From Lytechinus pictus (taxonomy: Eukaryota; Echinodermata; Echinoidea; Temnopleuroida; Toxopneustidae): a stretch of DNA of 64,000 bases. The stretch is taken from assembly GCF_037042905.1 (NCBI RefSeq), contig NW_026974140.1, forward strand, positions 18,588,001 through 18,652,000. The letters are read 5' to 3'. Position numbers and translations under genes: made by a program. Below, piece after piece: positions 10,173 to 19,006 of the stretch (position 1 is the first letter of the stretch; every line of letters begins with the position of its first letter). A model generated the notes under the pieces. It searched no databases and was not told where the DNA came from. It saw only the letters and a program-made list of their open reading frames with translations.

Positions 10173-11159
10173 TGTCTACCCCAAACCCCTCCCCCATTAG
10201 AATATTCTAACGCAGTCCCTGATCTCAGCCGCCATCTTTAATTTTTCCTCTATACATAGGATGCTCCACCTGCCATTCTTCTACAAACCAATCCACAAGC
10301 AGCATCACGAATGGATCGCACCCATCGGATTCGTCACATCCTACGCTCATCCCTTTGAGAACTTCATCTCCAACATGCTCCCAGCTATCACTAGCTCCCT
10401 TCTCATTGGTTCACATCTTCTTACCTATTATTTCTGGATCATTCAGGGACAATACATCTCAATAGTCCACCACTCTGGATACCACCTACCTCTTCTCCCG
10501 TCTCCTGAATTCCATGACTACCACCATCTCAAGTGAGTGCATCTCTTGCTCCATCTCTAATCCTATTTGTTTTATCTGCAGCATGTTGCACTTCATTAAG
10601 AGAATATGGAAATATCCCAAATGTACATCGTCAAGTCGAATGTCTCATTTTGTATGAAATAATTATAACTGCTTTCAGGGAGCAGTCACCGTCGGCCAAT
10701 CTTTTATTTTCCTTTCCATTTTAGTTCCTTTTACAGAAGTATATACGTTTCAAAGTAGATGTATATGTATTCATGATATTGGAGGATTCAATATTATGCA
10801 TAAACAGACTTAATTGTGTGTCTTTTTTACTAAGATTAGAGTAAGGTGTATTTTTAGTAAAAATTGGGATATGGCATGAATTTAGTCCTTGAAACGCAGA
10901 GCGCACATGCACACAATTTGTCCATGGAAGTCAAAGCTATGTACAGAAGTTCATGGTTAGCATAATTGTAGGCCTATGTAATCGATATGCTCTTCTTTCT
11001 TCTTGATTCAGGTTCACCAATAACTATGGTGTACTAGGCCTCCTGGACTGGTTTCACGGAACAGATGTTAACTACAAGAAATCAAAACAATTCCTGAGAC
11101 ACAAGACCCTTTATGGAATTACACCAATCAGCCAACTCATTCCTGACGATAAAAATTGA
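6904..11159 (+). CDS. faxdc2: Fatty acid hydroxylase domain-containing protein, FAXDC2-like, copy A (6 coding exons)
   Basis: The coding exons 6904-6963, 7232-7433, 7771-7889, 9140-9348, 10260-10532 and 11012-11159 join in frame to 336 aa, close to the length I know for vertebrate FAXDC2 (about 333). It carries the three histidine boxes of the fatty acid hydroxylase/sterol desaturase superfamily: HRMLH (196-200), HKQHH (209-213) and HDYHH (282-286). These should bind a di-iron centre. Several hydrophobic segments (about residues 31-52, 88-110, 137-155, 170-192, 235-255) suggest an ER multi-span membrane protein. The C-terminal tail GITPISQLIPDD matches the tail of FAXDC2 rather than sterol C4-methyl oxidase (MSMO1). 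The start Met was chosen because MGNRNKENG lines up with MVRQQKENG of copy B; a splice acceptor at 6870-6871 implies an upstream 5' UTR exon. The substrate is not known from sequence. Confidence 0.92.
7232..7433 (+). CDS. faxdc2: faxdc2 copy A coding exon 2
   Basis: The acceptor ATATTTTCCAG precedes 7232; the donor GTAAGA follows 7433, phase 1. It encodes the first membrane segment and the conserved block RSTLLHHGQSLWFASG, then RQWGVFYDYFDGN. Confidence 0.9.
7771..7889 (+). CDS. faxdc2: faxdc2 copy A coding exon 3
   Basis: A 119-nt exon, the same length as in copy B, between acceptor TTTCTAAAG and donor GTAAAG. It encodes a hydrophobic segment, then DLTGKPKFIRKYKVQ. Confidence 0.9.
8500..8562 (+). 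mobile_element. Possible LINE 3' tail in faxdc2 copy A intron 3
   Basis: The sequence ends GATTGAAATTGAATTGAATT, the same kind of GAATT-repeat tail as the nested insertion at 3113-3305 but on the plus strand. No coding remnant was seen upstream, so only the tail is called. It lies in the large intron between exons 3 and 4 (7890-9139), which otherwise shows nothing recognisable. Confidence 0.4.
9140..9348 (+). CDS. faxdc2: faxdc2 copy A coding exon 4
   Basis: A 209-nt exon, the same length as in copy B. It encodes RRTLWTVFLNHTIYSAPILI and ends inside the first histidine box (EEFGFYYSH plus a split Arg codon), phase 2. Confidence 0.92.
9481..9539. repeat. 59-bp palindrome in faxdc2 copy A intron 4
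   Basis: The 29-bp arms are centred on 9510 with two mismatched pairs, beginning AAATACAATAATGTATAC. A short AT-rich foldback of this kind is probably a decayed MITE. Confidence 0.7.
9620..9917 (-). mobile_element. tRNA-derived SINE (full-length-looking) in faxdc2 copy A intron 4
   Basis: On the minus strand the left end reads like a tRNA: an A-box-like GTGGCCCAGTGGATTAGTC near 9904-9886 and a perfect B box GGGTTCGAATCCC at 9863-9851. A body follows with CTCGACCCAGGTGAGGTGAA and GGGTACCCGGAAGG, then a tail with GCGCTATATAAATGGAC and an ATT-repeat end. Related fragments occur at 24841-25000, 51276-51345 and 62391-62480. Confidence 0.85.
10101..10172. repeat. (AT)n microsatellite running into (GT)n
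   Basis: About 30 AT dinucleotides followed by GTGTGTGT, roughly 90 bp upstream of the catalytic exon of faxdc2 copy A. The Tyr/Ile frame across it is an artefact. Confidence 0.95.
10260..10532 (+). CDS. faxdc2: faxdc2 copy A coding exon 5 (catalytic exon)
   Basis: A 273-nt exon, the same length as in copy B. It completes HRMLH and carries HKQHH followed by EW, then HSGYHLPLLPSPEFHDYHH with the third histidine box. Phase 2 at the end; donor GTGAGT. Confidence 0.95.
11012..11159 (+). CDS. faxdc2: faxdc2 copy A last coding exon
   Basis: The acceptor TTGATTCAG precedes 11012. It encodes FTNNYGVLGLLDWFHGTD and the FAXDC2-type C-terminal tail, ending in TGA at 11157-11159. Confidence 0.92.
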
Positions 11160-11217
11160 AACAAGAAATGAAAATGTACAACTGTTTAGTAGGCAGTCTG
11201 TTTCAGTATAAAGTGTC

Positions 11218-11223
11218 AATAAA
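11218..11223 (+). terminator. Poly(A) signal AATAAA of faxdc2 copy A
   Basis: The first canonical AATAAA after the stop codon, 59 bases downstream. This implies a very short 3' UTR. Confidence 0.6.
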
Positions 11224-11439
11224 AATATTCATTTTTACTAATTATGTGGCCCTATGTAGATAATCATGTTTTTAAGAAAGCTTGTTAGAGATCAACCATT
11301 GAATAAAAATAATCTTTATGGAATTTTGCGTATAGTAAACCAATCACTATTTCTTTTGTATTTTGTTCTGAAATACAGAATATTTTATTTTGTGAATTTG
11401 ACATTAAGGAAGCATCTGTATGAATTACAATAGGTTGTA

Positions 11440-11760
11440 ACAAAAATAACACATTTCCGGCGAAAAATCAAACATTGTTTTACATTAAAATGGGTAAAAT
11501 AAAGGTATTTTATAATTCATGTCTTAAAATACAAAAGAAACAATAAATGGGTGATGATATCAATTTACCCAATTGCATACTGACCAGGATGTGCCCATCA
11601 CTGTTTTGTTAGAACATAAGAGAAACTTTAAAACGTCATAATGTATTTTTTTTCTTATACATCCGATTTTTATCAAATTTTCAGCGTTTTATTGTATTGT
11701 ATTCATTTTCCGTCAATTAAAAAGAATAACAATGATAGATATATCTACAATTACAAAGAA
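11440..11760. repeat. Degenerate copy of the TTAA-flanked MITE family
   Basis: Segments such as CTTTAAAACGTCATAATG, TCCGATTTTTATCAAATTTT and AGCGTTTTATTGT match the internal part of the element at 15592-16088 (CTTTAAAATGCCATAACTTT, TCCGATTTTGATCAAATTTT, AGTGTTTTATTTG) in the same order and orientation. No intact ends were found. Confidence 0.55.
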
Positions 11761-13600
11761 ATGATAATTAAAAGGACGGGGGATTGCCCTACTAAGCGTT
11801 GATAACATATCAACGCTGTTTTACAGAGGGGTCCCTTACATAGATATACATGTAAACATAATACAGGAAAGGAAAAACTTAGTTGACTTACGTTAAAGAC
11901 GTTGACAAAATGTGAAAAAGTAAGAAGAAACATATGTACAATATATACACAAGATAAGAAAGTAAGAATGAGGGATCTGAGCTAAAAGTTACAAGAAGTC
12001 TGGAAAATGTTTTTAAGGCCTTTTTTTAATGCATCGATATTTTCCAATAATTTAATGTGATGGGGAAGAGTATCATAATAAGATGCACCTCTGTATTGGA
12101 TAGTGCGACGAGAGTATTCTGTTTTGGGTTTGGGTAAAGCAAAGTTATGAGAATTACGTAGTGAATAATGATGAGAAGGTGGTTGAAACATATCGGACAT
12201 GATTGGAGATAACATGTCATGGACTGGTTTATAAATAAATATGTTAGGATTTTATATAACTTAGTTATATAAGCTTCCTTGAATATGACAAAAAAAATCA
12301 TGAATCACCGGGAATTTGTTGTTATCTATTCCTACTGTAAGACAGGAGAGTAAACGTATTTCTCCCAATTTTAGGAGTGAGTAAGAGAGGAGATGAAGTG
12401 GTAAAGGGAGAGACAGAAACAAAGAGAGGGAAAATACAAATGAGAGAGTTTGGACGAGTATGTCAGTATCAAGAACTGCTATGAAAGACTTCAAATAAGA
12501 TTGATTGTCTCTAAAGATTATATAATATTATAATTCTTAAAAATTATTCCAAAGAGAATGTAGCTCGTGTTTTGGGGGTCTTTAGAAGGAGCTGACGTAA
12601 TGTCAATGATAATGAAAATGGCAATACATCAATCAATGTGATAAAATTTCACTTGGTAAACACCGAGAGACAGTATACTCTTCCAAGTTGAGCAAGGTAG
12701 TTTAGCAAATTCTCCATTCATTTGAGTACGTGCGTGTGTATGGGGGAGGGGTATTTTTGTATTTTGAGAATTGTCTGGTTACTTTTACGCCACAATAAAC
12801 ACCATTCATTACAATTCAAGACAAGTCATAAATATCTGAGATCTATTGGAAGCACAGAACTATTCACAATAAACGAACCTTGGAAATATAATGTCAACAA
12901 TTCGACCAGACAGACAACAGGCTATATCAAAGGTCCATTTTCAAAGTTTGCTCTTGCTTAACTCGGCTCTTCAGGTACCTGATATAAGCTGATAGCTTGG
13001 TAGCATCGATACAATCCCAGTGTAGACCGACAATATTGTAAGTAATTTTGTGACTATTTATTTTACACGTTATGGTGACAATACATAGGTGGTTTACAAT
13101 GCTTACTATTCCGAAGATAATCATTCATCTTGTTAGGCTAGTTTTCATTGTCTCATACAAATGAAAATCTATTGTCAGAGCGTCTGATACAACTGGCGTA
13201 AACAGGTATATAATTGCTGTCTGTCTTGTATTCACCGTCCATTGCAATATATCTGTCAGATAGGGTTTGACCATTCATTGTCCATTTAGGCAATTATAAG
13301 CAGTATATAATCATGAACCTCGGTCCACGATTATGATCAAGTACATCCATAATCCATCCTTGGATCATTATTGTGTCATTTGTGTGGTAGTTGTGGTCAT
13401 ATTAAATGACGGATGGAAATTGAATAGTATTAAAATTTCACATAGACAAAGAATATGTATATATGTTAATTGGTCAATTGAACTGTCTTTCCGTTTAGAC
13501 TAGAGAAACAAATGCCGACGTTGAGTTTGGAAGAATGTTTGCAAATGGGACAAGACAATTAAGATAAAGACATTTGAGGAAATGAGAACAAGAAGCTGTT
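11760..13600. other. Intergenic stretch between the two hydroxylase genes
   Basis: AT-rich, with no recognised exon, pseudogene or repeat family. The short minus-strand frames at 11751-12494 overlap one another and are AT-driven. The promoter and any 5' UTR exon of copy B should lie here but cannot be pinpointed. Confidence 0.4.
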
Positions 13601-13799
13601 TATGAGAGTGGGTGAATAGTTGCACATAGAGTATAGGGGGCGAATGGAAATATGGATAGTGGAGGTGAAGGAGGAGGAGGGGGGTGTTCAGAAATGCACG
13701 TTAATCTGCCATTGTACTTATTGTACTAGTATTCATACATTTTCTCAATATAGATTTATATCATTGGGAGGAATAAAAGCGTTGAGATTATCACCCACG

Positions 13800-13865
13800 A
13801 TGGTCAGACAGCAAAAGGAAAATGGTGTTACAAAGACCCTCCCCGATGACAACGTGTATTCAAAG
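13800..13865 (+). CDS. faxdc2: faxdc2 copy B first coding exon
   Basis: It encodes MVRQQKENGVTKTL and ends before GTAACT, phase 0. The KENG motif aligns with copy A. Confidence 0.7.
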
Positions 13866-16800
13866 GTAACTTTCAAAATATATATTATTGATTGGTGTTT
13901 GATATGCACTCAGGTATGAATCATAATAGATATTTGCTTTCATTCATTTTAATTCGATCACAAGTGACTAGTTTTACAATTAAACTCACATTCTGATTTT
14001 AATCCTATCAAAATGACGCATTTCCCTTTTTTTTATTCTTCCACAGTGGGATAATAGATCAAAGGTTTTGAAAGGTCCGAGTGGTACATGCATTGTAGAC
14101 TAGGCACCACCCACCGTCCCCAAACAAGCAGATTAAAGGATAAATTGGAAAATTGAGGGAGCGAAGCCAGTGAGACCAACAAATCCAATGTTTATAGATT
14201 AATAATCAATTTGTAAAAAAGTGGCATTGAAAAATAATCAAATTCGTCTGCCAGATCAAGGAAAGTCGCTGAAAGTTATTTCGCCTAAAATAAAGGTACT
14301 TTTAATAGAATTGAATTTATGTCCAAATTTCACTGTTAAGTACATTAACATGAAACATTACATCATATAAAACAAAGGGGAAAACAACAACATTTACTTC
14401 TTGTAGCCATCACGAGAATCGAAGTTAGACTCAAATAAAATAATGTTATAATAAATCGCATTATAATAGTTCCATCAATTTAAAAATTAATCACATTATG
14501 GTTAATTTGTCGCAAAACTCTACAAAATAGAGTCTTTCCAACTCGGACACTCTTTCCCTTTGCGTTTCTTTGTTTCCCTCAGTATGTCAATTTCTTCTAG
14601 ATCTGCCTTCCCCCATCTCTCTCTCCCCTCATATTTGTCTCTCCCCCTCTCTCTTTCTCCCCTTTCATCCCTCTCTCAAATCTTTTCTGTCTTAATCATA
14701 TATCTATATTTTCTCCTTTCAAACTAAATCATTAGAAGCGAGATGCTAGTGTTACGACTGCCATTCTATCTCTTCTCACTGTTGCTTTAGCCGTGATGTG
14801 TGCTGTCTTTCGAACCACTCTCCTTCACCATGGTCAGATATTCTGGTCTACATCCGGGGACTGCATAGCGAAGCAGTGGGGTAGATTCTATGATTATTTC
14901 GAAGGAAACCAAGTCAAGATGGGTTTAGGTAAGTGTGAACATATTATTTTTGTAAGCAAGAAGATTTTCTTGACCCAGACCATATTTTACAACTAATGAT
15001 GGTCAAATCAACCACAACAGATGATTTAATTTTATGAAATACAGAATTTGTATTTTTTCTTTATAGTTTTTTTGGTTACACACGCACAAAAACTCAAACC
15101 CAAACATTTGGCATGCTTTGATATTTACAGTTGATAGAATTATTGGCCATAAAATACTTTAAGATAATCTAGGTATATATTTGATTCATTTGTTGTATAT
15201 GCTGTCTAGTGGCATGTTTAGTTCAGAATGCTAATGTTTATCTGTTTATGTTTGTTGCTAAATCAAAATTTCCTTTTCTCTTCAGTTCTTCATGGCTACT
15301 CTATCATAGAGCACTGGTTTGTAGGGTGTATGTTCTTAATCATGGATCTTACTGGTAAACCAAAGTTTATCACCAAACTAAAGATTCAAGCTGATCAGAC
15401 CGAGGTAATTCATACTGCTACAGTCACGCCTAACGAAACCGACTCCAATTCGATTGATGGAAAGACATTGATAATAACGTAATAGATTTGATCGGTCTGG
15501 AGGCGGTTTCGTTGGTGTGATGATGCATATGATTTGAGTTATTATTTTGATTTGTTATAAATTGACATGAATTCAGAGTTCTCCTTTTTAAAGGGGTACT
15601 CCGGGCTGAAAATATTTATATCTAAATAAATAGAGTAACTCACCGAGCAAACTGCTGAAAATTTCATGAATATTTCATTAAGTTGTCTGATGATGTCACT
15701 TCCCCACTTTCCTTTTTCTTATGTTATTACATGAAATCATAATTGTTTTATTTTTCATATGGATAATGTGTCTTCTTTATATAATGAAATAAGTTGAGGC
15801 AATAAATATCTATTGCACAAAATTAGTTGTCCATCCATTTTTTTCAGTTAAATAAACCTAATTTCATATAATAAAATACAAAAGAACAAGTGGGGATATG
15901 ACATCATCAAGTTGCTAATTGAATATTCATGAAGACATGCCTTGAACTGTTTCACCGGAATAATGCAAATCTTTAAAATGCCATAACTTTGTTATTCCTA
16001 GTCCGATTTTGATCAAATTTTAAGTGTTTTATTTGTCTGATTTTCTTTATCTGTTCAAATCATATTATTCTCAGCCTGGAGCATCCCTTTAAGTTTAAGG
16101 TAAGCTTATCGCTCTAACAGTGCTATTAATTAGCTATAACTTGAAGTTTTGCTCTTTATACTTACAGTCAATCAAAATCCAGGTTTCAATATTAGTCATC
16201 GTTGACGATTAAGGAACATTGAAAGAACGTTTTAACGTGTAGGCCCTATTTCTGTTATAGGCCTCTATAATTTCAGCAAGATTGAATTTTCTTTCATATA
16301 CGTCAGAAGGATCAGAGTTTAAATTCATAATTGTCAAATTTGTTGAATGAGACATGATACATTTGTCATTGGGCAAAATAACCATAGGCATCTGTGCCAT
16401 TATGATGATTATAGAACTCTGTCGTAGCAGAAGCGTATAAGTGTTGACAGGAGAGATTTAACAAGGCTATTTAAAACTTATCAGTTTATTGTTGACTTTA
16501 GCTAAGAGAGAGACATGTAGAGAAAAAAAGAATACGAGGATATCAGAAAAGATATAAACAGATTCAAAATCGCCCCCGCTTCAGGAGAAAAAAATAAAAG
16601 GAGATTGGGAGAGTAAGATAAAGAAATAGGGGGAGGGGTGTAATAAAGAGATATGTCCTCCTAGAATATTTTTCTTATTTGTTTACAATTTTGTTTTCTA
16701 AATTGTCCTTACCTGCATTGAATTATTAACACACTTTTTATATAGGGAGCTGCTTGAAGAGAAATGTTGTTTTATTATTGCTGAGACTTTCCACCACCTC

Positions 16801-18894
16801 CGTGTTTATTTGTTTAAATATACTTACTAGTCATTGTAGCGTTAATAAAAAAAAATTGATAAGCAAAATCTTATTTTCATTATCACTAGATTCCTACAGG
16901 TAAACTGATTCGAACCCTGTGGACAGTATTCCTAAACCAAACCATCTTCAGTCTACCTATTCTGATTGCTATTCATTACAGTATGGGATTAAGAGGAAGC
17001 GGGGTTACAGTAGATGAGCTACCAACATTCAATACCGCCCTCTTTCAGCTAGCTGTATGTGTGGTGGTGGAAGAAATAGGCTTCTATTATACTCATAGGT
17101 AAAACTGAATTTCTTTAGATATGGAAGCAACAAATATGAAATATTTTTTCAGAAGAGTACTTGTGTTAATACAATTTGGTAATTTTAAAGAAAGAGATAT
17201 TTGTGCAGGTAGTAAAAAAAAAAGAAAGAGAAAGAAAAAAGACGTTGATATTTTTTTTAAAGTTATAGTTTAACCTCATTTAGACCTATGATAAGGTAAA
17301 AAAAAAAGGGCGCCAGGGATCATTTCGACTTTGGAACTTAGTTAAAATAATCGGAATTCAAGTAGCTCAAAATAATTTGTTAATTAATATGCTATGTTTC
17401 ATTAACTGCAGTCAGTGTATATTCTCAACAAATAAGTATGATAATTTAATCATGATTATGGTCTTTAGGATATAAACCTAAGCAGGTCAATCAATAATCA
17501 TCATCAACGAATTGTTTGCTTTAGTAAATCAGTAAATCGTACATGGCTCTGTTTATAAGCTAATTGAATCTTATATTCGTTCAAGACCATAGTTTGGTGG
17601 AAAGTGACAAATAGATGTAACTCGCGGCTTCAGGTTGCAATGAATTACCTATCAATGCACAGTCCTCAACAACTTCACTGACCAATCATCACTTTAACCT
17701 TTTTACTATTACTATTGTAATATACCCAGACTGCTTCATCATCCATCGATGTATAAAACATTCCATAAGAAGCATCATGAATGGACTGCTCCGTTTGGTA
17801 TGGTCTCCCTCTACAGTCATCCATTCGATTACTTTCTCTCTAATACCTTCCCTGTGGCTCTGGGCTCAATCATCTCAGGATCTCACATGCTTGTTACATC
17901 AATCTGGTTTAGGATAACTCTCTTCGTTACCATAGTTACTCACTCGGGTTATTATCTTCCATTCCTTCCCTCGCCAGAGTATCATGACTTTCATCATTTC
18001 AAGTAAGTCATTATTTTGTTAGCAAACCCATCAAAAATGTCCGTCTTAGATATTGCAGATATTGTAGTTCCACTCTTTCTAATTATTGCAAATATTCCTT
18101 TCAGCAATTATTGTTCATACTGTTTATAACACATGTCCAAAAGGTTCCGACCTGCGTATTATCTTTTAATTCGCAAATGTAAAGAAACCCCTGGAAAATT
18201 CTTAGCTTAATGGCAGGGCTACCCTTACAAAGTAGAACAGAGTTGATAATGGTGGCAGCGGTGGGATGAAATATGTTGACATCTACCTTAGATCAATGAA
18301 TGAATGTTGATCTTTCTTTCTCAACTTTCTCTCTCTCTTCATTGAACTGTGTGTGTGTGTGTGTGCGCGCGCCTGAGTGCTGGTATTTATGTGGTGTGGG
18401 TTTTCTCTGGAGAGGTGTGTGTGTTTAAATGACCCTTTTCACCAGTTTTCACGTGACTTTTCTAGGTTTGCGTGACTTAAGTGTTTGTCTTGGGTATAGG
18501 GTATATGTTTCGCAGAATAATAGTACAATAAGTAGAGGAAATGCATAACGCCGTATCTCTATACATGAAGTGAGGATGATGATGATAATAATTATGTAGT
18601 ATTAGTTATGGTGCTGATTGGTGGTGCTGGCGGTGGTGGTAGTGCATTGTGATTTGATGACTGTAGTGGTAGTGTAGCTATTTACCGATCCTGGTGTTAG
18701 TGATGACCTTGAGAGTAACTGTCAATATTACTAATTATAATTGAGTCTGCCATAATGATAGAAAAATTACTTTGTTTCTCTTTATCAGATTCACAAATAA
18801 CTATGGTGTTCTTGGTGTGTTGGACTGGCTTCATGGAACCGATGACCATTTCAGGAAATTTAAAGAACTCCAAAAACGTCAAACAATTCAATGA
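13800..18894 (+). CDS. faxdc2: Fatty acid hydroxylase domain-containing protein, FAXDC2-like, copy B (6 coding exons)
   Basis: The exons 13800-13865, 14736-14928, 15286-15404, 16890-17098, 17730-18002 and 18789-18894 join to 321 aa. Exons 3, 4 and 5 are exactly as long as in copy A (119, 209, 273 nt) and all intron phases match, so this is a tandem duplicate. The histidine boxes are HRLLH (195-199), HKKHH (208-212) and HDFHH (281-285), all intact, so activity is expected. It differs by many substitutions throughout. It also has a shorter C terminus that stops 32 codons after the last intron and lacks the GITPISQLIP-type tail of copy A. ATG 13800 was chosen by alignment with copy A; the frame stays open upstream to 13620, so a longer N terminus is possible. 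The substrate is unknown. Confidence 0.92.
14736..14928 (+). CDS. faxdc2: faxdc2 copy B coding exon 2
   Basis: The acceptor is probably ATTAG before 14736; ATTAGAAG before 14739 is also in frame. It encodes a membrane segment, then RTTLLHHGQIFWSTSGDC and KQWGRFYDYFEGN; donor GTAAGT, phase 1. Confidence 0.88.
15286..15404 (+). CDS. faxdc2: faxdc2 copy B coding exon 3
   Basis: 119 nt between acceptor CTCTTCAG and donor GTAATT. It encodes VLHGYSIIEHWFVG, then DLTGKPKFITKLKIQ. Confidence 0.9.
15592..16088. mobile_element. TTAA-flanked MITE in faxdc2 copy B intron 3
   Basis: The terminal inverted repeats AGGGGTACTCCGGGCTGA (left) and, on the other strand, AGGGATGCTCCAGGCTGA (right) pair over about 18 bp. 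TTAA lies immediately outside both ends (15588-15591 and 16089-16092). A TTAA target duplication is the hallmark of the piggyBac superfamily, so this is probably a non-autonomous piggyBac-type element. There is no transposase. Confidence 0.75.
16093..16880. other. Intron 3 remainder of faxdc2 copy B
   Basis: AT-rich intron sequence with no recognised feature. The similarly long intron 4 (17099-17729) and intron 5 (18003-18788) are also featureless, apart from a GT/GC dinucleotide run at about 18348-18372. Confidence 0.4.
16890..17098 (+). CDS. faxdc2: faxdc2 copy B coding exon 4
   Basis: 209 nt, encoding RTLWTVFLNQTIFSLPILI and ending EEIGFYYTH plus a split Arg codon. It matches copy A exon 4 in length and phase. 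Confidence 0.92.
17730..18002 (+). CDS. faxdc2: faxdc2 copy B coding exon 5 (catalytic exon)
   Basis: 273 nt, with HRLLH completed across the junction, HKKHH followed by EW, THSGYYLPFLPSPEY and HDFHH. All metal-binding histidines are present. Confidence 0.95.
18789..18894 (+). CDS. faxdc2: faxdc2 copy B last coding exon
   Basis: It encodes FTNNYGVLGVLDWLHGTD and 17 further residues ending QTIQ, TGA at 18892-18894. It is 42 nt shorter than the copy A exon. Confidence 0.9.
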
Positions 18895-19000
18895 ATGCTG
18901 ATTCTTGATCACAAACTAATTGAAAAACATGAAGTAAATCAGCAAAATTGATTATGAATACTTGTTTAAAGGCACCTTTTAAGTCCGATTGTAATTCCGC

Positions 19001-19006
19001 AATAAA
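19001..19006 (+). terminator. Poly(A) signal AATAAA of faxdc2 copy B
   Basis: Canonical AATAAA 106 bases after the stop codon. Confidence 0.55.
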
